The notes below the pieces were generated by a model that worked only from the letters and a program-made list of their open reading frames with translations, was not told the DNA's origin and did not search any database. Positions 8,793 through 17,999 of a DNA stretch of 64,000 nt are shown here, in pieces; positions within the stretch are counted from its first letter, which is position 1; the number at the start of each line of letters is the position of its first letter. Position numbers and translations under genes: made by a program. Origin of the DNA: Thermoflexus sp. (GTDB taxonomy: Bacteria > Chloroflexota > Anaerolineae > Aggregatilineales > Aggregatilineaceae); assembly GCA_020724465.1 (NCBI GenBank), contig DYGX01000003.1:213473-277472 (forward strand), read 5' to 3'.

Positions 8793-9350
8793 CTAGACGC
8801 GGGTGATATACGAACCGTCGCGGGTGTCCACGCGGATCTTGTCGCCCACGTTGACAAAGAGCGGAACCGTCACCTGCAAGCCAGTTTCGGTCGTCACCTT
8901 CTTGGTGGCACCCGTCGCCGTGTCGCCTGCGATCGCCATCTCCGCTTCGGTCACCACGTGTTCAACGGTGGTCGGCAGCTCGTAGTCGATGATCTCGTTC
9001 TCATACGACAGCAGCTTGAGCCGCGTGTTTTCCTTCAGATAGAGGACGTCGTCTCCGAAGATGTCTTTGCGGAGCTGCGGCTGATCGTAGGTTTCCACAT
9101 CCATGAAGTTCAGAAACTCGCCGTCGTCGTACAGATACTCGACCTCGCGGGTTTCGATATGGATATCTTGCACGCGGTCGCCGGACGTGAAGGTCATCTC
9201 GCGCGTCGTCCCGGTGCGCAGGTTGCGCACCTGCACCCGGATCGTCGCGTTGCCACGCCCGGTCTTGTTGTGATGGTAATTCAGCACCTTGTACAGCTCA
9301 CCGTCGAGGGTGAAGTTGGTGCCGTTGCGGAGCTGGTTGACATCGATCAT
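8793..9350 (-). CDS. efp: Elongation factor P
   Basis: 185 residues, full length, with all three domains (KOW-like N-terminal, OB, C-terminal OB). EF-P binds between the P and E sites and rescues ribosomes stalled on consecutive prolines. The tip of the domain I loop reads NKTGRGNA, with Arg at position 32 where E. coli has its modified Lys34; Thermus EF-P also has Arg there (KLGRGGA), whereas Pseudomonas-type EarP-modified factors have KSGR. No modification gene (earP, epmA, ymfI) is in the window. Several neighbours carry proline runs, for example five prolines in the GT4 protein at 25119. It has its own promoter and terminator. Confidence 0.97.
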   Translation of the reverse strand: MIDVNQLRNGTNFTLDGELYKVLNYHHNKTGRGNATIRVQVRNLRTGTTREMTFTSGDRVQDIHIETREVEYLYDDGEFLNFMDVETYDQPQLRKDIFGDDVLYLKENTRLKLLSYENEIIDYELPTTVEHVVTEAEMAIAGDTATGATKKVTTETGLQVTVPLFVNVGDKIRVDTRDGSYITRV

Positions 9351-9402
9351 AGAGGTCCTTGTCCCTTAATACGCCTGGTGGACGTCTGGTTTTTGCAGCC
9401 GA

Positions 9403-9431
9403 ATTATAGCAGGAAAAGCGCGCGGCTTAAA
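9403..9431 (-). promoter_or_regulatory. Promoter of efp
   Basis: On the minus strand TTTAAG (9426-9431) and TATAAT (9403-9408) are 17 bases apart, giving a leader of about 45 bases with AAGGACC before the efp ATG. Confidence 0.6.
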
Positions 9432-9539
9432 TGGGAAACCGGCGGGCAGATCGCTATATTCTGACACAGGGGTGCGCGGGCGCGCGCCCGCCTGACGTTG
9501 GTCTGATCCTGCCGGTCTGAGGCAGCCTGAAGGAGCACC

Positions 9540-9953
9540 GTGAACGAACTCTTCCGCAAGTTCGCGCAAAAGACATCCGCCGTCGTTGGGTCGCCCTGGG
9601 CATTCGCCCTGGCGCTCATCGTGATCGTGGCCTGGGCCATCACCGGGCCGTTGTTCGGCTTTTCCGACACATGGCAACTGGTGATCAATACCGGGACGAC
9701 CATTGTCACCTTTTTGATGGTCTTCCTGATCCAGAACACCCAGAACCGCGACACCCGCGCCGTGCACCTCAAGCTCGACGAGATCATCCGCAGCCTGGAG
9801 CAGGCGCGCAACAGCATGCTGCTGGTCGAACACCTGCCCGACGAGGCGCTGGCCGCGCTCCAGGATGAATTCGTCGAGCTGCACGACCAGGACGCCCGCC
9901 AAAACGACGCGCCAGACGACGGAGAGCCGACGCTCGTGCCCAACGAGGACTGA
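9540..9953 (+). CDS. Low-affinity iron permease-like membrane protein
   Basis: 137 residues. Two membrane segments (residues 18-38 and about 47-66) frame the motif G-P-L-F-G-F-S-D-T-W-Q-L-V-I-N-T-G-T-T-I, followed by F-L-I-Q-N-T-Q-N-R-D-T and K-L-D-E-I-I-R, which are signatures of the low-affinity iron permease family (Fet4-related, PF04120). The bacterial members are half the size of yeast Fet4 and their transport activity is not established. The cytoplasmic tail is acidic. GTG start with AAGGAG 5 bases before it. A TATATT -10-like box at 9455-9460 and a GC-rich inverted repeat (9476-9490) lie upstream. Confidence 0.8.
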   Translation: MNELFRKFAQKTSAVVGSPWAFALALIVIVAWAITGPLFGFSDTWQLVINTGTTIVTFLMVFLIQNTQNRDTRAVHLKLDEIIRSLEQARNSMLLVEHLPDEALAALQDEFVELHDQDARQNDAPDDGEPTLVPNED

Positions 9954-9967
9954 CAGGCCGGGCCGCC

Positions 9968-12784
9968 TCAGGATGGCTCGCCGTCGATCCAGGCCGCCGC
10001 CAGGCGCGGCAGCTCGGCCAGCGGGCCGCGCCGCACCGTGCAAACCGGCAGGCTATCCAGAAACGCCTGCCCGTAGCGTTTGGTGATAACGCGGTTGTCG
10101 AACAACGCCACCACGCCGCGATCGCTCTGCGTGCGGATCAGGCGTCCGAAGCCCTGCCGGAAGCGCAGGATCGCGTCCGGAACGGCGTACTGCATAAAGC
10201 TGTTTTCGTACTGCTCGCTGCGCGCCGCGAAGATCGGGTCGGACGGCACCGCGAACGGCAGCCGGACGATCACCAGCACGCTGAGGTCTTCGCCGGGGAT
10301 GTCCACGCCTTCCCAAAACGAGCGCGTGCCCAGCAAGACGGCACGCTCGGCCTTCTTGAAGCCCTCCACCAGCGTCTGGCGGCTGGTGCCGTCACTCTGA
10401 TCGAAGACTTGAATCTTGCCCAGTGCCAGCCGGGGCGCGATGGCCTGGGCGGTCTGGCGAAGTTGCGCGTAACTGGTGAACAGCGCCAGCAGGCGCCCAC
10501 GCGTCGCCGCCGCCAGCTCGATCAGCCCGCGCTCGACATAGCGTTGATACTCGTCGCGCTGGCTGGGGTCTGGCATGTCGGTCGGGATGTACACCAGCGT
10601 CGCGCGCTCGTAGTCAAACGGCGAGCCGATGACCGCCTCGTCTACATCGTATGCGTTCAGGCGGTCGCGCAGATATTCGAACGTGCCGTTGGTGCGCAGC
10701 GTGGCACTGGTCAGCACGACCGCGTTCTTCGGCCCCCAGATGTGCTCTTCCAGCAGCGGCCCCACGTTGAGCGGCGCGGCGTGCAGGGCCATTTGCTCGC
10801 GGTCCTGCTGCATCTCCACCCAGTAGATCATGTTCTCGTCCGGGTTCTCGGTGAATGCGCCAAGCTGGTAATGCACCGCTTCCAGGTGGCGCGCCGCTGC
10901 CTGCACGCTCGACAGAAGATCGTCAAAATCGGGCACGTCGAATTCGTCCAGGCGCCCCAACCCGCGCGCCAGGTCCACCATCGCCCGTGCGATCGCCTGC
11001 GTGAACTGGCTGAGCACCGTCCAGGCCGCCTCGACCTGCTCCCAGCCGGGCTGCTGGCGGAGCTGCGGCGTGATGCGCACCTGAATGATGTACTCATTGC
11101 GCCGCAGCAGTCCGGCGCCGTCCAGAAAGCGGTAGATCGTCTCGAAGTACCGCTCGGCATAGCGGCCCATATCCTGCACCGCGTGGCTGACGTTCGTCAC
11201 ATATTCTTCGATCTGCTCAAAGTAGCGGCCGGGGACGCTGCCGCGCGTGCTGCGGATCACGTCGCCCAGCAGGCCGCGCCGCGTATCGCCCAGGTCATCC
11301 AACTGGCGCTGCAAGGCAACCTGGTTGGTCTGAAACGACAGGCCGCTGGTGGTGGCTTCTTCCAGGTGGTGGCCTTCGTCGATGATCAGGTAGCGGTAAT
11401 CGGGCAGCACGCGATTACCGATCTGGACATCCGACAGCAGCAGCGCGTGGTTGACAACCAGCACATGTGCAGCTTCGGCAGCGCGCCGCGCCTTGTAGAA
11501 CGGGCAGACGCCGCGCATCTGGTCGTGGCAGCGATCCATGGTACAGCCTTCGTCCGCTGCGCTCAGCCGCGCCCAGATCGCGTTCTCCTCATACCCGCGC
11601 AACGAGATCTCGCCCCGGTCGCCGCTGTCCGATTCCAGCAGCCAGACCAGGATCTTCGCCAGAACGCGCAGCTCCGCCACCGACGTCGGACCACGGCGGC
11701 GCAGCGTCAGCAGGCGGCGCGGGCATAGATAGTTGCTGCGTCCTTTGACGACCGCCGCCTCGAACGGCAGGTCCAGCGCCCGCTGCAACAGGGGCAGGTC
11801 CTTGTTAAGAAGCTGATCCTGCAGATTGATCGTCGCAGTGCTGATGACGACGCGCTCGTTGTTCAGCGCGGCCCACAGCACCGCCGGGATCAAATAGCCC
11901 AGGCTTTTGCCGACGCCGGTCGCCGCTTCGATCATCAGATGGTGATCGCGGTTGAAAGCATCTGCCACCCGGCGCAGCATCTCGACCTGTTGCGGCCGGT
12001 CCTCGTACCCCTCGAACACGCGCGACAGCTCGCCGCCGCGCTCGATGATCGAGGCCGCCCAATCCACGTCAATCAATGTGCGGGTCGGGTTGGGGCGCAG
12101 CGGGCGCCAGGTGCGATCCGCCGGCTTGAACAGATCGGTGGGCGTCGGACCGGAGCGCCGCGCCGGGCGCGCCCCCTCGGTGAAAACGGTCTGGCTGCGT
12201 TCTTGCAGCGCCGCCAGAAAGACAGGACTGGCGCTCCACGGCAGGTCGCCCGCCGCCTCGACGATCTCCTGCAAAATTGCCAGCGGCAGGTCCAGCGCGC
12301 GCTGCCACAGCTCCCAGTACAAGTGGCCGGTTGCCAGGGAATCACTCAGCGCCCGGTGGGCATTCTCCAGGCTCACATCGAACTGGTCGCTCAGATGCGC
12401 CAGGTTATAGCGCGCCGTGTCCGGCAGCAGAACGGAAGCCAGATCGTACGTATCGATCGCCACATTGTCGGTCGCCACGCCGTACCGCGCCAGAAAGCCC
12501 AGGTCAAAATCGACGCGGTGACCGACCACCGGATGGGTTCCGATAAAGGCGCGCAGGGCGGGCAGCACCTCGCGGATATGCGGCGCGCCGATCAGGTCAT
12601 CGGTCTGGATGCCGGTGATAGCCGAGACACGTTCGGGGATGCTGCGGCCGGGGTTGACCAGCGTGCTGAAGGTGTCGAGCACAACCCCGTTTTCGAACAG
12701 CGCCGCGCCGATCTCGATGATCGCGTCCTCGTCGCGGTTCAGGCCCGTCGTCTCCAGATCCAGGGCGACGATCGCGTCGCGCAT
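9968..12784 (-). CDS. DEDDh exonuclease-DinG family Fe-S helicase fusion
   Basis: 938 residues. Residues 1-165 are a DnaQ-like 3'-5' exonuclease: D9 and E11 (ALDLETTG), D92/D94 (HRVDFDLGFL), H143 and D148 (AHRALSDS). From about residue 255 follows an XPD/DinG superfamily 2 helicase with Walker A EAATGVGKS, four cysteines for a 4Fe-4S cluster (YLCPRRL, GC, RC and VCPFY), Walker B-type IIDEGHHLEEA, and late motifs including G-F-G-R-L-I-R. This arrangement is the long DinG form of Firmicutes and Chloroflexota, probably acting on 5' flaps or R-loops in repair. The start has AAGGAG before it and a TACAAT box at 12830-12835. It depends on the Fe-S machinery encoded at the window's end. Confidence 0.92.
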   Translation of the reverse strand: MRDAIVALDLETTGLNRDEDAIIEIGAALFENGVVLDTFSTLVNPGRSIPERVSAITGIQTDDLIGAPHIREVLPALRAFIGTHPVVGHRVDFDLGFLARYGVATDNVAIDTYDLASVLLPDTARYNLAHLSDQFDVSLENAHRALSDSLATGHLYWELWQRALDLPLAILQEIVEAAGDLPWSASPVFLAALQERSQTVFTEGARPARRSGPTPTDLFKPADRTWRPLRPNPTRTLIDVDWAASIIERGGELSRVFEGYEDRPQQVEMLRRVADAFNRDHHLMIEAATGVGKSLGYLIPAVLWAALNNERVVISTATINLQDQLLNKDLPLLQRALDLPFEAAVVKGRSNYLCPRRLLTLRRRGPTSVAELRVLAKILVWLLESDSGDRGEISLRGYEENAIWARLSAADEGCTMDRCHDQMRGVCPFYKARRAAEAAHVLVVNHALLLSDVQIGNRVLPDYRYLIIDEGHHLEEATTSGLSFQTNQVALQRQLDDLGDTRRGLLGDVIRSTRGSVPGRYFEQIEEYVTNVSHAVQDMGRYAERYFETIYRFLDGAGLLRRNEYIIQVRITPQLRQQPGWEQVEAAWTVLSQFTQAIARAMVDLARGLGRLDEFDVPDFDDLLSSVQAAARHLEAVHYQLGAFTENPDENMIYWVEMQQDREQMALHAAPLNVGPLLEEHIWGPKNAVVLTSATLRTNGTFEYLRDRLNAYDVDEAVIGSPFDYERATLVYIPTDMPDPSQRDEYQRYVERGLIELAAATRGRLLALFTSYAQLRQTAQAIAPRLALGKIQVFDQSDGTSRQTLVEGFKKAERAVLLGTRSFWEGVDIPGEDLSVLVIVRLPFAVPSDPIFAARSEQYENSFMQYAVPDAILRFRQGFGRLIRTQSDRGVVALFDNRVITKRYGQAFLDSLPVCTVRRGPLAELPRLAAAWIDGEPS

Positions 12785-12880
12785 GGCTATCTCCTTCTAC
12801 GCGGCCAGGCCGCGACCTTGAAAGGCTCTATTGTAACATATGTTCGCCCCGCCGGGAGAAGCGAATTCGCGCGGGGGCAG

Positions 12881-12886
12881 TATAAT
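12881..12886 (+). promoter_or_regulatory. -10 box of the lipoprotein gene at 12962
   Basis: TATAAT in a GC-rich context, preceded by a G run and with no clear -35. It lies 75 bases before the lipoprotein ATG and is divergent from the dinG promoter (TACAAT on the minus strand at 12830-12835). Confidence 0.5.
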
Positions 12887-12961
12887 GAAGGCCAGATCAC
12901 AGCAAGCGCGCTGCACCGGGCGGAGCCTGCCGCCGCCCACCTGCTCTGCGGAGAGACCGCC

Positions 12962-13657
12962 ATGCACCGACCTGTCCGCGCCGTCGCACTGTTGCTGGCC
13001 GCCGTGCTCGTACCAGGGCTGGCCGGGTGCGCCAGCACCCGATCCGAACCAACATCTACCCCGGCGACTCGCACGCCCACCACGCCGCCGGTCGTCACGC
13101 GCATCGTGCCGCCGCCCCCCACCCCAACCGCGACGCCCGTCCCGACCCTGGCCTTCGACATTCAGGACGTGCTGGGCAGTTGGATGTTGCGCTTCACGCT
13201 GGACATCACCGGCTCGACCTTCGTCGAGCGCCTGAGCTATTTCGGCGCGGCACGCTTCGACGTGTCCGAGCGCGGGACGATCAGCGGCAGTGGGTATTTC
13301 CGCCCCACGCTGCACGGCGGGCGCTGCCAGACCTTCGACCTGACCACGGAGCCGCTCTCGTTTTCCATCGAGGGTGAGGTCCGGCCAGACGGCGCGAGCC
13401 GGATCGCCCACCTGCGCCTGGTCCCCGACCGCCCGGACCTGCCTGAAGCCTACCGCGTGATCTGCCCCGACACCTTCGCCGACGTGCGCGAGCGCAACGG
13501 GCCGCTGCTGTGGCCCGCTCTGGACGCCGCCGGACAGCTTGAGCTGGCTCTGCGGCTGGAAGGGGGCGATACCGCTACGTTCCAGGCGGATCTGGCCGCC
13601 ATCACCACGGTATTCGACGGCGTGCTGGCGGGCCACGTCGAGATCTGGGCCGGTTAG
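12962..13657 (+). CDS. Lipoprotein of unknown function
   Basis: 231 residues. A lipoprotein signal ends in VPGLAGCAS (lipobox Cys23), followed by a 40-residue Thr/Pro linker (TSTPATRTPTTPP, PPPPTPTATPVPT) that would hold the folded domain away from the membrane. The C-terminal 170 residues are predicted mostly beta (F-D-I-Q-D-V-L-G-S-W-M-L-R-F-T-L), with two cysteines that could pair (GGRCQTF and VICPDTF). I do not recognise the domain; the pattern resembles lipocalin-like or META-like strands but this is weak. GGAGAG precedes the ATG. It converges on the PstS-like gene across a shared terminator. Confidence 0.78.
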   Translation: MHRPVRAVALLLAAVLVPGLAGCASTRSEPTSTPATRTPTTPPVVTRIVPPPPTPTATPVPTLAFDIQDVLGSWMLRFTLDITGSTFVERLSYFGAARFDVSERGTISGSGYFRPTLHGGRCQTFDLTTEPLSFSIEGEVRPDGASRIAHLRLVPDRPDLPEAYRVICPDTFADVRERNGPLLWPALDAAGQLELALRLEGGDTATFQADLAAITTVFDGVLAGHVEIWAG

Positions 13658-13671
13658 CTGCGCCACAATTA

Positions 13672-13702
13672 AAGCGCCCCGACCGTCCCGGTGGGGGCGC
13701 TT
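13672..13702. terminator. Bidirectional terminator
   Basis: A 9-bp stem (AAGCGCCCC at 13672-13680 with GGGGCGCTT at 13694-13702) between two convergent genes; T residues follow on each strand. Confidence 0.7.
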
Positions 13703-13723
13703 GCATTGCCGGGTGGCGCAGCG

Positions 13724-15706
13724 TCAGTCGCCAGACGGCGTTGCCGTCGCCTCAGGTTCCTCGGCGGCGTCCGGGGTCTCCGTCATTTCTGGTGCCGCTT
13801 CTGGCTCGTCCGCCGGCTCGTCAGTCGGCTGCTCAGACGGTGCCGGCTCGAAAGCGGCCAGGAAGTCAAACGCGGCGCTGCGCTCGTCTCCGGCCCACCG
13901 TTCCAGATCAAGACCGGCGAACGGCGTCTTGCTCAGGCGCTCGACGGTGGTCTGATCGTAGAACTGCCACAGGAACGCGCGCACCAGCGGCCTGGCGAGC
14001 GATCCGGTGGTGAAAACATAGCGCACCGGGTACGCCAGCGCGTAGCTTCCATCTGCAAACGTCTCAACGGATGGCGCGACGCACCCCTCGCCTGCGTCGA
14101 TGGCGAGCAGGTTGATGTCGGCCTGGCTGCCCTGAAGCGCGCTCCACCGCAGGTAAGTCAGGCCGTTGTCGGTATTGGCGACGCCTTGCGCGCGGTAGAG
14201 CGGATCGTTGCTGGTGACCACGTCATCGCGCATGACAAAGTCCAGCCGGCCCAACAGGCGGAACGCCACGAAATCCGTCTCGCCCGTGCTGAGCGGCGGA
14301 ACCACCAGCAGCAGGTCGCTTTCCGGCCAGTCTGCGTTAATGGCATCCCAGGATCCGGGTGCCGGGCTGTCGTCGGTGGCGGCGGCAAAGATCGCCTCGA
14401 ACGTCTCACCGTCCAGGCACTGAAGCCAGTCGTTGCTGGCCGGCACGGCGAACACTACCGCCTCGTAGCCCAGATCGAGGGTGTGCAGATCCAGACGGTT
14501 TTCCTCGCACAGCGCGCGTTCCTCATCCGTCGCTTCGCGCGTGGTCTGGAGCACATCCGCTTCGCCGGAGCAGAGCGCCTGCCAGCCGGCTGCTTCGCCA
14601 AGCGTTTCCGTTTCAACCTGGGCCTGCATAAAGCGCGCCGTGAAGCTGTCCGCAATATCTTTTGTCAGCCCGCCGAACAGCGACGTCCCCGCCACGGTGA
14701 TCGTCCCTGCTTCCGTCGTGGCGATGTTGACCGGCGACAGCGGGCGGGTAAAGCTTCGTCCGACCGTCCCGTTCAAGACGTTATTCAGGCCCAGGTTAAG
14801 CGTGGCCGTCGTCGGAGAGAGGAAGCCGTGCTCCGGGGCCGCCGTCTGCGCGCCCGCCTCATCCGTCAGCGCGAACTCCAGGAACCGGCGGACCGGCTCG
14901 CGCCCAGCGCTGTTCGCGTTGACGTACAGATAGCCGTACTGCGCCAGCGGATAGCTGCGGTCTTCAAGCGTATTCAAGCCGGGCGGAACGCACTCCCCGG
15001 CGTTATTCGCGATCGACACGGCGACCGCGCCTGACGCCGGCAGCGCCTCATAATCGGCCAGCGAGACAAAGCCCAGCGCCGGCGCTTCAGCCGACGCCAC
15101 CGCGTCCGCAATGGCCTGCGGGTCGTCAAACGTCTGGATGTCATCGCGCAGCTCGCCGGCGGGCAACAGCGCCCGGAACAGCGTGTAGGCGGGGCTGAAG
15201 TCGCGCGGCCCGGCGAAGCTCAGCGTGCCGCTCAGCGTCACCGTCTCAAGATCGGCCCACGTGAGATCGGTCGGGGCGCCCAGCGACCAGGTCTCCGCGA
15301 TCTGGTCCTGCGTCAGGCAGGTCAGCCCGGCAGCCGCCGGCGCCAGAATCACCACCGCCTGATACGTGATCACCGTCTCGATGAAATCCTGGCCCTGCTC
15401 GGCGCAGCGGGCGATCAGCGCGTCGGAGATCGGCTCGGTCGCCATCACGATGTCCGCTTCGCCGCTGCACAGAGCCTCGAAGCCGCGGCTCGGACCCTGC
15501 GGGTCGATCTGGACGTCGGCATCCGGCGCGGTTTCCAGGTACCGCTCGCGGATCGTGCGCAGCACATCTTCAAGCTGCTGCGATCCCTGAATCAGGACGC
15601 GCGCTTCGTCGTCCTGAGCAAGACTGACCGGCACGGCCAGGGGAAGAATCAGGAATGCGAGGACGGCCAGCGCAATGGGCCGCATTAAGTGCCACAGAGA
15701 TGGCAT
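13724..15706 (-). CDS. Tandem PstS-like phosphate-type substrate-binding protein
   Basis: 660 residues with a signal peptide (cleavage after SLA-QDDE). Two copies of a PstS-like periplasmic-binding fold follow each other, about residues 35-320 and 325-610. Each has the same landmarks: GFEALCSGEADIV in copy one and GWQALCSGEADVL in copy two, a YQAVVILAPA / YEAVVFAVPA strand, a SYPLAQYGYLYV / SYALAYPVRYVF strand and an R-P/E-V-R-x-F-L segment. The tail is acidic and Thr/Pro-rich. A single binding lobe pair is normal for ABC phosphate uptake; no pstCAB genes are nearby, so the ligand and partner are unknown. An AAGGAGAC site precedes the ATG, and a TATACT box lies at 15779-15784. Confidence 0.85.
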   Translation of the reverse strand: MPSLWHLMRPIALAVLAFLILPLAVPVSLAQDDEARVLIQGSQQLEDVLRTIRERYLETAPDADVQIDPQGPSRGFEALCSGEADIVMATEPISDALIARCAEQGQDFIETVITYQAVVILAPAAAGLTCLTQDQIAETWSLGAPTDLTWADLETVTLSGTLSFAGPRDFSPAYTLFRALLPAGELRDDIQTFDDPQAIADAVASAEAPALGFVSLADYEALPASGAVAVSIANNAGECVPPGLNTLEDRSYPLAQYGYLYVNANSAGREPVRRFLEFALTDEAGAQTAAPEHGFLSPTTATLNLGLNNVLNGTVGRSFTRPLSPVNIATTEAGTITVAGTSLFGGLTKDIADSFTARFMQAQVETETLGEAAGWQALCSGEADVLQTTREATDEERALCEENRLDLHTLDLGYEAVVFAVPASNDWLQCLDGETFEAIFAAATDDSPAPGSWDAINADWPESDLLLVVPPLSTGETDFVAFRLLGRLDFVMRDDVVTSNDPLYRAQGVANTDNGLTYLRWSALQGSQADINLLAIDAGEGCVAPSVETFADGSYALAYPVRYVFTTGSLARPLVRAFLWQFYDQTTVERLSKTPFAGLDLERWAGDERSAAFDFLAAFEPAPSEQPTDEPADEPEAAPEMTETPDAAEEPEATATPSGD

Positions 15707-15778
15707 AGGGCTGTCTCCTTATGACGTGTTGCCTGTGTCGCGCCGAACCCCCGGCGCCTGGATGGCGGAAGCACTGCG

Positions 15779-15784
15779 AGTATA
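15779..15784 (-). promoter_or_regulatory. -10 box of the tandem PstS-like gene
   Basis: On the minus strand TATACT lies 73 bases before the ATG. The remaining intergenic stretch to 15924 also carries TATGAT at 15880-15885 on the plus strand, a possible -10 for the methyltransferase. Confidence 0.45.
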
Positions 15785-15924
15785 CAGCATGGACGCGGCG
15801 CTGTCAGCGGTGCGCTGCGCCAAGCCGCCCGTGAATTTTACCCCCTCGCGCCGATCTGTCCACAAGCGCCCGCCGCGTGCGGTATGATGGAAGGACTGAT
15901 CCGCACCGCGCAGGATGGCATGTG

Positions 15925-16623
15925 ATGACCAACACCCGATCAGCCCGTCCCACTCCGCTGGCGCGCGCCTGGCGACGCGTGATCCGCCTGGGTTTCCGGC
16001 TGCTGTACAACGAGCTGGCCTTCACCTACGACGCAGTGGCCTGGATCGTGTCGTTGGGCGAATGGCGGCGCTGGCAGCGGACGGCGCTCAACCACCTGAC
16101 CGCGCCGCCCGGCGCGACGGTCCTGGAGCTGGCGCACGGCACCGGCGACCTGCAGCTCGACCTGCGCGCCCTCGGCTACCGCACCGTTGCGCTCGATCTC
16201 AGCCGGTCGATGGGGCGGCTGGCGCGGCGCAAGCTCCGGCGACGCGGCATCCCCGCACGCCTTGTGCGCGGGCGGACTCAGGCGCTCCCCTTCCCCGCCG
16301 AGCGCTTCCCGGCGGTGATCAGCACCTTTCCCGCCGAGTTCATCTTCGACCCCGCCACGTTGGCCGAAATCCACCGCGTGCTGATCCCCTGCGGGCGGCT
16401 GATCGTGGTCGTCAATGGGCTGTTGACTCAGGGGGGAGCGGCGCGTGACGCGCTGGAACTGGCTTACCGAGTCACCGGGCAGCGGGGACCCTGGCCCGCC
16501 CAGGCAGACAAACGCCTGGCCGCGGCGGGGTTCCGCTCAAGGCTGGTTGTCGAAACGCTGCGGCGCAGTACGGCGCTGGTGCTGATCGCAGACAAGCCGC
16601 CGCGAAAGGCGCCTATGGTGTGA
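15925..16623 (+). CDS. Class I SAM-dependent methyltransferase
   Basis: 232 residues. The Rossmann-fold motif I is VLELAHGTGDLQ, followed by VALDLSRSMG for the acidic loop that binds the ribose of S-adenosylmethionine, A-L-P-F-P-A-E-R-F as motif II and a P-C-G-R-L-I-V-V motif III. The N-terminus contains Y-N-E-L-A-F-T-Y-D as in the UbiE/menaquinone group, but the substrate cannot be named. The ATG at 15925 is preceded by AGGA 9 bases away; GTG at 15922 is an alternative. It stands alone, tail to tail with the DUF1385 gene. Confidence 0.85.
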   Translation: MTNTRSARPTPLARAWRRVIRLGFRLLYNELAFTYDAVAWIVSLGEWRRWQRTALNHLTAPPGATVLELAHGTGDLQLDLRALGYRTVALDLSRSMGRLARRKLRRRGIPARLVRGRTQALPFPAERFPAVISTFPAEFIFDPATLAEIHRVLIPCGRLIVVVNGLLTQGGAARDALELAYRVTGQRGPWPAQADKRLAAAGFRSRLVVETLRRSTALVLIADKPPRKAPMV

Positions 16624-16680
16624 TTCATGCAGGAGCGCAGCTCGCGCCGCCCGTTGCACACAAACCGGTCTGCCGGCTTC

Positions 16681-17781
16681 CTAATCCGCCGCCACAGCCG
16701 GAGCCGCGGCCTCAGCAGGCGCAGACTCAGCCGTCTTCAGGGCGGCGCGCTCCGCCGCCAGCACGCGCTCCAGCGCCGCGATCGCCACTTCCAGCATGGA
16801 CTCGTCGGGCTCGCGCGTGGTCAGGCCCTGCAACGCCAGATTGGGCTTGATAATCCAGCGAATCAGGCGGTTGTCCAGGTGCCTGGCGGTAAAGCGGATC
16901 ACTTCGTAGGCCAGCCCGGCAATCGGAAAGATCAGCAGCACGCGCGACGCCAACAGCCCCAGCAGGTTATCGGGCCGCCCGGTGACGATGTGGATCAGCA
17001 CCGACAGCACGACCAGCGTCAGCAGGAACGCAGTCCCGCAGCGCGGGTGCTGGATCGGGAAACGCGCGACAGACTCCGGTGTCAGCTCCGCCCCGGCCTC
17101 GTAGGCGTTGATGGTCTTGTGCTCGGCGCCGTGATAGCCGAACAGCCGCCTGACGTCTTCCATCCGCCCGATCCCCCAGATATAGCCGATCAGGATCGAC
17201 AGTTTGATCACGCCTTCGACCACATCCGTGAGCATCTTGCTTTCCAGCCCGGTCAGGCTGCGGATCCCCGCCGAGATCGCCGCCGGCAGCACAAAGAACA
17301 GCCCGATCCCCAGCCCCAGCGAGACGACGACCATCCCCATGCCCGCCGCGCTTTCAAATGAGAACTCGACGTTCTCTTCTTCCAGCGCCACATCCGACGA
17401 CCACAGCAGCGCCCGCGTGCCCAGCCCCAGCGCGTCCCACAGCCCGATCAGACCGCGCACGAATGGCCAGCGCGCCACGCGCCCCCGGTACAGCGCCGCG
17501 CTGAGCGGGATCTCTTTCAGCTCGATCTCCCCCAAGCGGGTTTCGGTCGCCAGCGCGCCGGTATATTCGCCGACGATCCGCACGCCTTCCACCACCACGC
17601 CGCCGCTGCCGCGCGCCATCGCGTAACGCGGGGTTTGCTCGCCCTCGGGCAGCCGGACGATCAGCTCGTGGCGCGACGGTTTGCGCACCGCCACCGCGGC
17701 GATGTACTGGCCGCGCATCATCACGCCCTCGATCACTGCCTGGCCGCCGTACGAGAACTGGAGTGGTTTTTGCTGTGCCAT
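16681..17781 (-). CDS. DUF1385 (YqhQ-like) integral membrane protein
   Basis: 366 residues. GGQAVIEGVMMRG at residue 11 is the family signature; G-Y-H-G-A-E-H-K-T-I-N-A-Y-E and HPRCGTAF later in the chain are also invariant family blocks. There are about five membrane segments in the middle and an Ala-rich tail. The family occurs widely in Firmicutes and Chloroflexota; its function is not known, although the conserved His, Glu and Cys suggest a metal site at the membrane. The ATG at 17781 has TGAGG 6 bases before it. It is divergent from the LysM lipoprotein gene, sharing a 218-base upstream region. Confidence 0.9.
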   Translation of the reverse strand: MAQQKPLQFSYGGQAVIEGVMMRGQYIAAVAVRKPSRHELIVRLPEGEQTPRYAMARGSGGVVVEGVRIVGEYTGALATETRLGEIELKEIPLSAALYRGRVARWPFVRGLIGLWDALGLGTRALLWSSDVALEEENVEFSFESAAGMGMVVVSLGLGIGLFFVLPAAISAGIRSLTGLESKMLTDVVEGVIKLSILIGYIWGIGRMEDVRRLFGYHGAEHKTINAYEAGAELTPESVARFPIQHPRCGTAFLLTLVVLSVLIHIVTGRPDNLLGLLASRVLLIFPIAGLAYEVIRFTARHLDNRLIRWIIKPNLALQGLTTREPDESMLEVAIAALERVLAAERAALKTAESAPAEAAAPAVAAD

Positions 17782-17952
17782 GATCGCCTCATCCTCTCTG
17801 CCCGGCCGCCACACGCCACCGGTACAGTCACGCTGCCGCTTGCCGGTCACCATTGTGCCGCGCCACCTGCCGCTTTGCAACCGGGGCTTTCCGCGCGCCG
17901 TCCGGCGGACAGCCGCCCGGCAGAAGTTGGGCACGCGCCGCGTTCACTCTGC

Positions 17953-17958
17953 TAAAAT
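17953..17958 (+). promoter_or_regulatory. -10 box of the LysM lipoprotein gene
   Basis: TAAAAT in a GC-rich spacer, 42 bases before the ATG at 18000. No clear -35. Confidence 0.4.
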
Positions 17959-17999
17959 CGCTCATATGACTCGACGCCGCTCCATCGACTGAGGACACC

